Shown here: one piece after another, positions 55,721-63,988 of the stretch
Position numbering within the stretch: the first letter of the stretch is position 1
Layout: every line of letters begins with the position of its first letter
Source of the DNA: Dictyobacter aurantiacus
Lineage (GTDB): Bacteria; Chloroflexota; Ktedonobacteria; Ktedonobacterales; Ktedonobacteraceae
Length of the DNA: 64,000 bases
Direction: 5' to 3'
Assembly (NCBI RefSeq): GCF_003967515.1
Contig: NZ_BIFQ01000001.1
Span: forward strand, 3,162,001-3,226,000
Position numbers and translations under genes: made by a program
Notes under the pieces: model-generated
The model's database searches: none
Seen by the model: the letters and a program-made list of their open reading frames with translations, nothing else
Told to the model about the DNA's origin: nothing

Positions 55721-55897
55721 GTGTTTGACTCCCGTCATCGTTGGGCGACGTGATAGCTCCCGCACTCGCGTCCGCTACGCGGCCGCACAGTTTTTTTATA
55801 TGAGTGCATCGCGTGCGCATCCGCGCACGCGATGCACTCATATAAAACTGACACGTGTGAGCACCGGAGGTGCGAGACCTCATGGAGGATCAAACAC
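55721..55897 (+). repeat. MITE-like palindromic element (177 bp)
   Basis: The terminal repeats GTGTTTGA (55721) and TCAAACAC (ends 55897) enclose a CCCGCACTCGCGTCCGCTAC module, GCGGCCGCAC, a perfect 25-bp hairpin (55794-55847, loop ATCC) and GAGCACCGGAGGTGCGA. The termini differ from GTGTCTG/CAGACAC of the 5-kb copies by the same C-to-T change in both ends, so they still match each other. Confidence 0.85.
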
Positions 55898-55933
55898 TGT
55901 CTGAAATAAGTGCGGATGAAGTGCGCACAAAAA

Positions 55934-55995
55934 GGGCCAGGTAGGTTCACCTGTAAAATCTCCCCGAAGGGGAAACAAGTGTAGCTACCTGGCCC
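55934..55995 (-). terminator. Two-part hairpin after clpP
   Basis: GGGCCAGGTAG (55934-55944) pairs with CTACCTGGCCC (55985-55995) around an inner TCCCC/GGGGA hairpin, about 70 bases past the clpP stop. Confidence 0.65.
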
Positions 55996-56066
55996 TGTTC
56001 ATAACATGCACCTATATATCTACTATAGAGAGCAATCAATGATGCGTCTGTCTCGGAGAGGCAGGC

Positions 56067-56720
56067 TTACTCTTCCTTGGTAGAAGAGAGGATATCATCG
56101 ACCAGCCCATACTCAACCGCCTGCTGCGCGGTCAGATAGTAGTTACGGTCGGAGTCTTGCATGATGCGCTCAGGTGTCTGGCCGGTATGGTGAGAAAGGA
56201 TATCATACAGGCTACGGCGCAGGCGCAGGATCTCACGAGCGGTGATCTCGATATCGGCCGCCTGACCCTCGGCACCACCGAGAGGCTGGTGAATCAGCAT
56301 CGTTGAGTTGGGCAGACAGTAGCGCTTCTCTGCCGCGCCACCGGCCAGCAGGACGGCGCCCATACTCATCGCCATACCCATACAAACCGTTGAGACATCC
56401 GGGCGTAGCCACTGCATGGTGTCATAGATCGCCAGGCCAGCATAGATGCTACCGCCTGGTGAATTGATATACATATTAATGTCTTTAGTTGCATCTTCGC
56501 TCTGCAGGTAGAGCAACTGTCCGACAACACTATTGGCGACCATATCATCGATAGGTGTACCAATGAATACGATACGTTCTTTTAACAAGCGCGAAAAAAG
56601 ATCCGAGCCATAGGTACCGCGGGGGGTCGTCTCAATAACGTTTGGGATAATGCCCCGTGGCTCCATAAACTCACGAGTTTCTTTGATCCACTTTGGATCG
56701 CGCGGATCGTACTTGGTCAT
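56067..56720 (-). CDS. clpP: ATP-dependent Clp protease proteolytic subunit
   Basis: 217 residues. The serine-protease triad is Ser119 ([16 protein letters not shown]), His144 (MLIHQPLGG) and Asp189 ([13 protein letters not shown]). The handle-helix and hydrophobic-patch regions are normal. The tetradecamer degrades proteins fed by ClpX/ClpC-type ATPases, none of which is in the window. The strong ribosome site AAGGAGC precedes ATG 56720. Confidence 0.96.
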   Translation of the reverse strand: MTKYDPRDPKWIKETREFMEPRGIIPNVIETTPRGTYGSDLFSRLLKERIVFIGTPIDDMVANSVVGQLLYLQSEDATKDINMYINSPGGSIYAGLAIYDTMQWLRPDVSTVCMGMAMSMGAVLLAGGAAEKRYCLPNSTMLIHQPLGGAEGQAADIEITAREILRLRRSLYDILSHHTGQTPERIMQDSDRNYYLTAQQAVEYGLVDDILSSTKEE

Positions 56721-56885
56721 GTGCGCTCCTTACTTATCTATAACGGTCATTTCTCTTTTACAATTAGAAATAAGCCGTTGGTAAAAAATGAATGTGCAGA
56801 GGAAACCCACAAATGGGGGACGTTTAACGTTATGATAGCACTTACAAGATGCGAGTGCAAGAAATGGTGGGTAAGAGTTAACGCA

Positions 56886-56933
56886 ATCCAATTTTTGAGC
56901 CGGAGACGCCTGTCTCCGGCTCAAAAATTGGAT
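56886..56933 (-). terminator. Terminator of the primosome operon
   Basis: A perfect 22-bp stem (56886-56907 with 56912-56933, loop GCCT) lies 17 bases after the helicase loader stop codon, with A/T tracts inside the stem. Confidence 0.8.
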
Positions 56934-56949
56934 CATTGCTATGCTAGAG

Positions 56950-58578
56950 TTAGCGTCTACGCTCATCCCCATTGAAGGGGCGATGGTCGCGCGCGCGATC
57001 CATAACGATCTCTCGGACGAGGTAGGTATCATGCAGGCGGGAACGGATGCGCTCGTCAATGCCCTGCAAGCCCTTGGGATTAGCGGTGATGACCGTTGGC
57101 ATCGACAGGTTATAGCGGTAGTTGAGGAGCTGGAATAACTTCTCATTGGCCCAGGGCGAGCTCTGCTGCGCACCCAGGTCATCGAGCACCAGCAGTTCTG
57201 CCTCGCGCATCTTTGAGAAAAGCTGATCGTAGACCTCGGTAGCTGTGGGAGCGAAGGCGGCCCGTAAATGGTCAAGCAGATCGGGAACCGCCTCAAACAG
57301 GACGACCGCGCCACTATCCAGGCTCAGGTTCGCGATGGCGGCCGCCAGGTGTGTTTTACCACAGCCATTAGGCCCGATCAGCAGCAACCAGCCCTGGGGA
57401 TTGCTCGCGAAACGCGTTGCCGCGTCGTACGCCTCCTGTACCCCTGGTGTATGGAGGCTGAAAGAGCGAAAGCTCTGGTTGCGGAAGGCATCCATATTCG
57501 ACATATCGCGCAACTGCTGGCGGCGCTTCTCCTTACGCTCGGATTCCTTACACACACAGGGGATGGGCTTGCCGAAATTCGGATGTCCAAAAGGCACATC
57601 GGCCCGTAAGAAGCCCGCGCCTCTACATTTTGGGCAGATACTTTTAGCGGGCACTTTATTGTTGACAGCGGCTGGCTCGGTATCCTGTGGTGCTTGCTCC
57701 ACTTCTGGCCGCACCGGTTTGAGATGGCGCGAAGAGGTAGAGGGACCTGGACGCGATAGCGGGCTACGCTCGCCGCGGGGTACTCCCCGGATCGTATGTG
57801 GATTGAGCGGTTGCGTAACGCGTTGCGAGGCGGGCAGTTCCTGTGAGCGAGCCTGCTGATTGGCAATGGCCGACGCCAGGCGGCTATCGTGCAGGTTGGT
57901 ACGCATGCCGCGCGCGGGCGTCTCTGTATTCAGGCCATGCATAGTATCGGACTGTGAGCGCTGGCGATACGCTGGCGGCTGATAGGTGCTAGGTGCAGGC
58001 TCATCATAGGCCTCGATTTCCTCATCCTCATAATCATAGTCGCCGCCCTCTTGTTCCCAATCGCCATAGGTCAGACCGTTTTCTTCCCATTCCTCGACCA
58101 CGTCGGCGCGTGAATCGGGCACATAGGTATCGGATGAATGCAATGAATGATAATTGCTGGTTGGTCGCGGCTGCAACGGCTGGATGCGCTGCTGGTCCTG
58201 GTGCGGCTGTGGATGATAGGGAGAGCCAGCGTCGCTCACATTGCGCCGTGGGTACGACGGCGGATAGATAGGATGATCTGCCCGTGAGATAGGTTCTGTA
58301 ACGGGGCGTCCATCTGAGCCGCCGTTCTCTTGCTGATAATTCGAATAATGCCGGGCCCGTGAAGGATAATTATGAGAATAAGAAGCGGGCTGAGATGGCG
58401 TATTGGAATTGTATCTCTGACCAGAGCGCGACTGAAGCTCCGTATGATTTGTGCGGTCGGTATTAAAGCGGCGCTTCAAATGCCCCTGACCCTGTTGTGG
58501 CGTGCGACCCTGTGCTTGTTGCTCGGAAAGAGGTTGACGCCGCCCGGTGCGTTCGAATATTTCATTGAGGCGCTCCAT
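56950..58578 (-). CDS. dnaC: DnaC/DnaI-type helicase loader with long disordered N-terminus
   Basis: 542 residues, about twice the length of E. coli DnaC or Bacillus DnaI. The first ~310 are Gln/Ser/Pro/Tyr-rich and seem disordered, with an acidic block (EQEGGDYDYEDEEIEAYDE). A zinc site (CPKCRGAG...CVCKE) follows at about 313-342, then the AAA+ domain: Walker A GPNGCGKTH near 399, Walker B LLVLDDLG, and VITANP. Its ATG overlaps the dnaD stop codon (TAATG), indicating translational coupling. It should load DnaB onto single-stranded DNA. The zinc site before the AAA+ domain resembles DnaI-type loaders. Confidence 0.85.
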   Translation of the reverse strand: MERLNEIFERTGRRQPLSEQQAQGRTPQQGQGHLKRRFNTDRTNHTELQSRSGQRYNSNTPSQPASYSHNYPSRARHYSNYQQENGGSDGRPVTEPISRADHPIYPPSYPRRNVSDAGSPYHPQPHQDQQRIQPLQPRPTSNYHSLHSSDTYVPDSRADVVEEWEENGLTYGDWEQEGGDYDYEDEEIEAYDEPAPSTYQPPAYRQRSQSDTMHGLNTETPARGMRTNLHDSRLASAIANQQARSQELPASQRVTQPLNPHTIRGVPRGERSPLSRPGPSTSSRHLKPVRPEVEQAPQDTEPAAVNNKVPAKSICPKCRGAGFLRADVPFGHPNFGKPIPCVCKESERKEKRRQQLRDMSNMDAFRNQSFRSFSLHTPGVQEAYDAATRFASNPQGWLLLIGPNGCGKTHLAAAIANLSLDSGAVVLFEAVPDLLDHLRAAFAPTATEVYDQLFSKMREAELLVLDDLGAQQSSPWANEKLFQLLNYRYNLSMPTVITANPKGLQGIDERIRSRLHDTYLVREIVMDRARDHRPFNGDERRR

Positions 58579-59330
58579 TACTGCCTGCCTTCCGTTTCCC
58601 AGCGCCTGAGAATGGCGCGAATATAACTCCATTTACGTTTATTTTGCTCGACAGCCTCACGAAAAGCTGCTTCAATCCAATCCTGAGGATAATGATCGGC
58701 TGCGTCTTTTAACTCATCCGCTATCATTGGTGATAATAAGCCAATATTTTGCTCATATAATACAAAAATATTTGGGCGTTCCACCTCAACATGCATCGGG
58801 CGAATCGTGTTGTTGTAGCCTACAGAACTAGCATACACCTCCGCACCAACGGCCATCTGGCTAGTTTTCTGTTCAACCTGTTCATCGCGAGTGAGTAGCT
58901 GGGCAGAAATCATTTCTCCTCCCTGTAGTTCAGCGACGACCTTGCGGCTGCGAGCGGTATTAAAAAAGTACCAGCCGATCAGAACATCCTCGTTTTCACC
59001 GGCCAGGTGTAGATGCACTTTAAGCAATGTATTGCGGGCGACAGCCTGTTCCAGTCCCAGGCGTAAGCGTTCCTCGGCGGGACGTGGATCGCCACGGCGC
59101 TTCAAGCTACGCAGCAAAAGACGATCATGAAGCAGATCGCTATCGCTGACGCAGCGAGGATTACCGCGCTGCTTCGCCAGCAGATAGAAGATATGCAGGG
59201 TAACTTTCAGTTCCGCGCTATCCTCTATGTCGGGCAATAACTGTGTAAAAAAGGCCTCTGGAATGGGCACAAAAGGATTTTTGCCCGTAGGAAAACCCGT
59301 GAATCCGGTAGATTCGGTAAAGGTTGACAT
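58578..59330 (-). CDS. dnaD: DnaD-like replication initiation protein
   Basis: 250 residues. The N-terminal ~100 form a winged-helix-like part (PEAFFTQLLPDIEDSAELKVTLHIFYLLAKQRG). The C-terminal ~65 match the DnaD/DnaB_2 domain (LYEQNIGLLSPMIADELKDA, WIEAAFREAVEQNKRKWSYIRAILRRWE). DnaD proteins remodel DNA and help helicase loading. It lies between dnaB and the loader gene in one operon. ATG 59330 follows GGGGGTGAG. Confidence 0.85.
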   Translation of the reverse strand: MSTFTESTGFTGFPTGKNPFVPIPEAFFTQLLPDIEDSAELKVTLHIFYLLAKQRGNPRCVSDSDLLHDRLLLRSLKRRGDPRPAEERLRLGLEQAVARNTLLKVHLHLAGENEDVLIGWYFFNTARSRKVVAELQGGEMISAQLLTRDEQVEQKTSQMAVGAEVYASSVGYNNTIRPMHVEVERPNIFVLYEQNIGLLSPMIADELKDAADHYPQDWIEAAFREAVEQNKRKWSYIRAILRRWETEGRQ

Positions 59331-59347
59331 TAAAACTCACCCCCAAA

Positions 59348-60682
59348 TTATTCGTCTGCTGGTGGTGAAACTTCCAGATCAGTAAAACGGGTCTGGCTGG
59401 GCTGGAAATAAAGGCTGACCTCGCCGACGGGCCCGTTACGGTGTTTAGCTACGATAATATCGGCAATATTTTTTCGTTCGCTCTCGGGATTATATACATC
59501 GTCTCTATAAATAAACATAACAATGTCCGCATCTTGTTCGATCGACCCCGACTCGCGTAGGTCTGAGAGCTGTGGAACTTTAGACTGGCGGCTCTCGACG
59601 GCGCGTGAGAGTTGGGCCAGGGCCATCACCGGCACATCCAGTTCGCGGGCCAGACCTTTGAGATTGCGGCTGATCTCGGAAATCTCCTGTACACGGTTAT
59701 CGTTGCGCTTGCCAGCTGAAGACTGCATCAGCTGCAGGTAATCGACGATGATCATGTCGATGCCGTGTTCAGCCTGCAGACGCCGGGCCTTACTGCGCAT
59801 CTCCATTGTCGAGATGCCGGCGGTATCGTCGAGCCAGATATTGGCCTCGGCCAGGGTACCCATAGCGAAAACGATACGTTCCCACTCGTCATCCTCAATC
59901 CAGCCGGTACGCAGACGCTGCTGGTCGATAGCCGCGTCCATTGACAGCAGGCGCTGTACCAGCTGCTCTTTACTCATCTCAAGGCTAAAGATGGCGATAG
60001 ACTTCTTATGCTTGACGGCCGCGTTGTGCGCTAAACTCAAACAAAGACTGGTCTTGCCGACCGCCGGGCGCGCGGCCAGAATAATCAGGTCCGACTTCTG
60101 CAAGCCGCCGGTCAGGCGATCCAGGTCGGTAAAGCCCGTAGGAACACCCACGACGGTTCCACGACGTTCGTGAAGCTGATCCAGTTTGGCCATATAGTCG
60201 CCGAGCAGCTCGCTCAACGAAGAAAAATCCGCCCGTGCATGTCGCTGGCTGATCCCAAAGATAAGTTGTTCCGCTTTATCCAGAGCGATATTCGCGTCAC
60301 CCTCCTCGTAGGCGGTAGCCGCGATCTCACCCGCCGCATGGATCAGGCGACGCAAAATAGCGGTGCGCTCAACGATACGACCATAGTACTCAATGTTACC
60401 GCTGGTTGGTACCTGGTTGATAAGCGACGTAATATAGCTGGCGCCCCCCACCTCTTCCAACTTATTTTTGCGTTCAAGCTCATCACAGATCGTAATGAAG
60501 TCGGCCGCCTCGCGTTGTTCATAGAGCTGAAGGATCGTTTCAAAGATAGTACGGTGGGCATCGCGATAGAAATCCTCGGGTGCCAGAAAATCAGCGACCT
60601 GTACGATCGCTTCCGGATCGATAATAATACTTCCGAGGACACCACCCTCGGCCTCTATATTTTGCGGTAACAACTTTTCCAC
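59348..60682 (-). CDS. dnaB: Replicative DNA helicase
   Basis: 444 residues. The N-terminal DnaB domain starts LPQNIEAEGGVLGSIIIDPE. The RecA-like helicase domain has Walker A ARPAVGKTS near residue 206, IAIFSLEMSKEQLVQRLL, Walker B IDMIIVDYLQLM, and QLSDLRESGSIEQDADIVMFIYR. The start is the GTG at 60682, which fits the conserved N-terminus (no ATG is available) and has GGAG eight bases upstream. It is the first gene of the dnaB-dnaD-dnaC operon, next to a DnaA-box cluster. Confidence 0.97.
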   Translation of the reverse strand: MEKLLPQNIEAEGGVLGSIIIDPEAIVQVADFLAPEDFYRDAHRTIFETILQLYEQREAADFITICDELERKNKLEEVGGASYITSLINQVPTSGNIEYYGRIVERTAILRRLIHAAGEIAATAYEEGDANIALDKAEQLIFGISQRHARADFSSLSELLGDYMAKLDQLHERRGTVVGVPTGFTDLDRLTGGLQKSDLIILAARPAVGKTSLCLSLAHNAAVKHKKSIAIFSLEMSKEQLVQRLLSMDAAIDQQRLRTGWIEDDEWERIVFAMGTLAEANIWLDDTAGISTMEMRSKARRLQAEHGIDMIIVDYLQLMQSSAGKRNDNRVQEISEISRNLKGLARELDVPVMALAQLSRAVESRQSKVPQLSDLRESGSIEQDADIVMFIYRDDVYNPESERKNIADIIVAKHRNGPVGEVSLYFQPSQTRFTDLEVSPPADE

Positions 60683-61508
60683 GTCTTCAACTCCAGCATC
60701 TACGTATCTTCACGGATTGAATAAGTAATTAGAGACACCGCGCACCGGCGGTTTATGGGCGTACAATTGAAAGGTTAAGCAGGCTGCAAGCGATAAAAGG
60801 CGGTCAGTAAAACCAGAGAATCTGACTTCTCCATTTACACGGTATGAATAATTTTAGACCGCAGCAACAAGCATTATAGCATATGCAAGAACATTTGATC
60901 TGATGAGAAATTTGCTTATTTTTACGTCAAATCGGGCCTTTCCCGGAGCCTGCCACCCACATTAAAGCACAGCCGGACATAGGGAACAAACCAGGCTTCT
61001 GGCGACAAAGTTCTCTGGTATCGGTGATCTTGCGTCTTCAAAGTGTAACGAATAATGCGGATGAAATCAAATGATCCCAAAGGGCCTGTAATGTGGATAT
61101 GTGGATAAACTTTGCGTAATTTTGCACGGAAAAGTCACAAAAACACGTGTTTTATGGACTTATCCACACAGAAAGTGGAGTTTTCCCCACTTATCCACAG
61201 AGTTATCCACCAAAAATGTCATCAGATGTGGATAACTTCGTCTGCCTTAGAGAGAGGGAGGGGGGAATCATGGGCTAGAGACACCGATCGACGCGCTAAA
61301 AGGGATTTACCGGAGCAGCTATAATATGATTCAAAGGACGAATACAAAGAAGGACCTTTGGCCATTTTTTTGTAGACCCCGGTCCCTTTGTGCGGGCCTT
61401 CAGCATAGCGGGACTTGACCATAAAATACAGTAAGGTTTATTATAGACCAATAAATACGCGAGTCCGTGTCGGTCACGTAATGAAGAAGGAGCATTTAAA
61501 AACACCTC
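60683..61508. other. Intergenic region upstream of dnaB with candidate origin
   Basis: 826 bases without a convincing gene. It contains the DnaA-box cluster (61092-61235), an AT-rich stretch at about 60840-60935, and the divergent promoters of dnaB and the cyclophilin gene. Confidence 0.6.
61092..61235. other. DnaA-box cluster, candidate oriC
   Basis: Four exact copies of TTATCCACA or its complement lie at 61100-61108 (reverse), 61160-61168, 61191-61199 and 61227-61235 (reverse). Two one-mismatch copies lie at 61092-61100 (TGTGGATAT) and 61203-61211 (TTATCCACC). Genes point away on both sides, and the primosome operon is adjacent. dnaA and dnaN are not in the window, so this could also be a DnaA-regulated promoter or titration site. 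Confidence 0.75.
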
Positions 61509-62441
61509 ATGCCAAAGACCACTAAACGTTCAGAGAGCAGGCGTGCCGCCAAAATAGCTCGGGCACACTCTACCCAGTTACCAGATCTAGGAACAAACAG
61601 CCCCGAGCGTCGACGTACTGACGCAGGCTATAAGGCCCCGGCTCGTGGAATTGCTCGTTATCCCTGGGCCTCCATTATTATTTTATGCCTGGTAGTAGCC
61701 GGTATTTTTCTTGTTCTTTATGTCAATCACTATCCGCCCTTTGCGCAGGCGAAAAACAGCACGCCCGCCAAGCCAGCGGCGACCGCCACGCCGAAGGCCG
61801 CGACCACGCCCGCATCCACCCCTGCCTCGGTGGTGAAGAGTGTCGTAAATGACGCCGCCTCGGTTTGCGCTAAACCAGGCATGGTCAGCGCGGTCACCAA
61901 AACCGGCGCGCCCAGCGCGGACGACGTTAAAAAGATCAATCACACGTACAGCGGCGCGCAGAACGTGATTGACAACAACAAAGTGTACTGCGCCGGCATC
62001 AACACCAACCGCGGACTCATCGTCCTGGAGCTTGACCCCAAGATTGCCCCCAAGACGGTCAACAACTTCGTCTTCCTGGCCCAGAATCACTTCTATGACG
62101 GGCTCACCTTCCATAGAGTGCTCAAAAGCCCGATCGCCATCGCTCAGGGTGGAGATCCCGAGGGCACTGGCAGCGGTGGTCCTGGCTATAAATTTGCCGA
62201 CGAGCCAGTTAAGGGTTCCTATACCGCAGGCACGGTTGCGATGGCCAACTCGGGTCCTAACACCAACGGCAGCCAGTTCTTTATCGACACGGGGGATAAC
62301 TCTTCCCAGCTGGGCAAGCAATACAACCTCTTTGGGCATGTCGTAGACGGATTGAACGTTGCTCAGGCGCTCACCCCGGTTGAGAATGGCAGTGCCACAC
62401 CTGACGTCATGAACTATGTTGTTGTCAAAGCTGCCTCCTGA
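61509..62441 (+). CDS. Membrane-anchored cyclophilin-type peptidyl-prolyl isomerase
   Basis: 310 residues. A basic N-terminus and one transmembrane helix (ASIIILCLVVAGIFLVLYV, about 54-73) are followed by an Ala/Pro/Thr-rich linker and a complete cyclophilin domain (about 150-310). Motifs are [26 protein letters not shown] and [18 protein letters not shown]. It should catalyse proline isomerisation outside the membrane. The Shine-Dalgarno-like AAGGAG lies about 16 bases from the ATG, unusually far. A second, soluble cyclophilin follows in the same orientation. Confidence 0.92.
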   Translation: MPKTTKRSESRRAAKIARAHSTQLPDLGTNSPERRRTDAGYKAPARGIARYPWASIIILCLVVAGIFLVLYVNHYPPFAQAKNSTPAKPAATATPKAATTPASTPASVVKSVVNDAASVCAKPGMVSAVTKTGAPSADDVKKINHTYSGAQNVIDNNKVYCAGINTNRGLIVLELDPKIAPKTVNNFVFLAQNHFYDGLTFHRVLKSPIAIAQGGDPEGTGSGGPGYKFADEPVKGSYTAGTVAMANSGPNTNGSQFFIDTGDNSSQLGKQYNLFGHVVDGLNVAQALTPVENGSATPDVMNYVVVKAAS

Positions 62442-62496
62442 TGAAGTGATCAAGGGTAGTGTATAAGACACAAACTTGACAGCATACAATAAAATG

Positions 62497-62530
62497 TTAA
62501 GGGCTTCCTATGAGTGTAGGGAGCCCTTAA
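62497..62530 (+). terminator. Terminator after the first cyclophilin gene
   Basis: TTAAGGGCTTCCTA pairs with TAGGGAGCCCTTAA (one mismatch). Confidence 0.7.
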
Positions 62531-62587
62531 ACTGTAAGAGCGGCTTATTTACAGAGCTGTTCTGAAGTAATGGAAGGAGAAATATTC

Positions 62588-63100
62588 TTGGCTAAGCAAT
62601 ATAGCACTCCCCCAGCAATGCAGATCGATCCCAGCAAGAAATACACGGCGATTTTCCATACAGACAAAGGTGACATCACCGTAGACCTGTTTGCCGCCGA
62701 GGCGCCAAACACCGTCAACAACTTTGTCTTCCTGGCCCGCGACGGCTTCTATAACAACACCACCTTCCACCGCGTCATCGGTGGCTTCATGGCCCAGGGT
62801 GGAGATCCCGAGGGCAGCGGCCGTGGTGGTCCTGGCTATCGCTTTGACGACGAGAAGAGCGCCCTACGCCTGCGCCACGAGGGTCCTGGCATCTTATCCA
62901 TGGCGAACGCGGGTCCCAACACCAATGGTTCCCAGTTCTTCATTACCTATGATAGCCAGCCTCACTTGAATGGCAAGCATGCTGTTTTCGGCAAGGTTTC
63001 CAAAGGGTTGGATGTGCTGCGTTCATTGCGTGAGCGTGATCCTATGCGCGACCGCAATCCCGGCGAAACCCTCCATTTCATCGAGATTATCGAGAGCTAA
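62588..63100 (+). CDS. Cytoplasmic cyclophilin-type peptidyl-prolyl isomerase
   Basis: 170 residues. A single cyclophilin domain with [29 protein letters not shown] and [18 protein letters not shown]; the catalytic Arg is in FHRV. No signal peptide or membrane helix. The TTG at 62588 is taken as start, because AAGGAGA is seven bases upstream; the in-frame ATG 62570 would overlap that site. It shares most motifs with the upstream membrane-anchored protein, which suggests a tandem duplication followed by loss or gain of the anchor. Confidence 0.92.
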   Translation: MAKQYSTPPAMQIDPSKKYTAIFHTDKGDITVDLFAAEAPNTVNNFVFLARDGFYNNTTFHRVIGGFMAQGGDPEGSGRGGPGYRFDDEKSALRLRHEGPGILSMANAGPNTNGSQFFITYDSQPHLNGKHAVFGKVSKGLDVLRSLRERDPMRDRNPGETLHFIEIIES

Positions 63101-63102
63101 GT

Positions 63103-63169
63103 GATAGAGAACAAACAAAAAGCTCACATTCCCCGCTGGGGAATGTGAGCTTTTTGTTTGTTCTCTATC
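63103..63169. terminator. Perfect 32-bp hairpin after the second cyclophilin gene
   Basis: Arms 63103-63134 and 63138-63169 are exactly complementary. The right arm contains CTTTTTG and could terminate transcription. Confidence 0.8.
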
Positions 63170-63181
63170 CTTGGCGGTGGG

Positions 63182-63200
63182 GCGGGCGCTTCGCGCCCGC
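63182..63200 (+). terminator. Short GC hairpin with T-run
   Basis: GCGGGCGC-TTC-GCGCCCGC followed by GATTTTTTAAG, a classical rho-independent form. Confidence 0.8.
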
Positions 63201-63222
63201 GATTTTTTAAGTGGGTGTAAAA

Positions 63223-63342
63223 ATTGTGGATTGAGGGAGGGGTGAAGATTGTGGATTGAGAGAGGGGTGAAGATTGTGGATTGAGAGAGGGGTGAAGATT
63301 GTGGATTGAGAGAGGGGTGAAGATTGTGGATTGAGAGAGGGG
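63223..63342. repeat. Tandem repeat, 25-bp unit, about 4.8 copies
   Basis: ATTGTGGATTGAGAGAGGGG followed by TGAAG is repeated at 63223, 63248, 63273, 63298 and 63323. The first copy differs by one base (GAGGGAGG) and the last is truncated. There is no coding potential on the plus strand. Confidence 0.95.
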
Positions 63343-63471
63343 GTGTGGTCGCTAGTGAAGAGGTATTACGTCGGTGGGGGTGCTTCGCACGTATAGAAAG
63401 AAAGAGCAGTATGCAACGAAATTGGAAGAGGCAGCTTTCGAGGCTGTGAATGTTGACGGGAGGTGTCATGT

Positions 63472-63954
63472 ATGGGCACAAATAGAGTTGAGATTGTGAA
63501 AACGGTGATCGCAGCTTTGCAGGGGGGGGAATTTGAAGTTGCGGCGGAGAAGATTGATGATGGTTTTACAATGACCGGATTTGCCCCCAGGAGCCTGAAT
63601 AAAGCTCAGTTCTTGAGTTTGCACTATGCACTACTGGTGGCGATGCCAGATCTCTCTTATAACCTCGACAACGCCGCACGTACGGAGCAGGAGAATACGG
63701 TGCGTGCTTCAATCACTTTCATGGGAACCCATACAAATGATCTGTCATTGTCGTTATTCGGGCTAGAAAATATTCCCGCCACCGGTGTTAGTGTGATATT
63801 GCCCCAGACGAATCTAACCTGCCACGTCGAACATGACCGTCTCACCCGGCTTGAGTTTGAGAACATTACCGGAGGGGGACTGGCAGGTCTACTGCAGCAA
63901 CTGGGCTCGGAGATACCGCTACTGAGCGAAGAGCTAAATAACCCTAACGTGTAA
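63472..63954 (+). CDS. SnoaL/NTF2-like protein
   Basis: 160 residues with a cone-shaped SnoaL-like layout: an N-terminal helix pair (NRVEIVKTVIAALQGGEFEVAAEKI), FTMTGFAPRSLNKAQFLSLHYALLVAMPDLSYN, and curved strands later. Such domains include polyketide cyclases and many proteins of unknown role; no catalytic residue can be assigned. ATG 63472 has GGGAGG eight bases upstream; the in-frame GTG at 63463 abuts that site. Confidence 0.75.
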   Translation: MGTNRVEIVKTVIAALQGGEFEVAAEKIDDGFTMTGFAPRSLNKAQFLSLHYALLVAMPDLSYNLDNAARTEQENTVRASITFMGTHTNDLSLSLFGLENIPATGVSVILPQTNLTCHVEHDRLTRLEFENITGGGLAGLLQQLGSEIPLLSEELNNPNV

Positions 63955-63988
63955 TTCTCTATTGAGAAGGAGTTGGTGCGATATAACA

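Noticed and set aside
61112-61324. 70-codon open frame over the DnaA-box cluster
   Set aside because: The DnaA boxes explain the sequence; the frame has no ribosome site.
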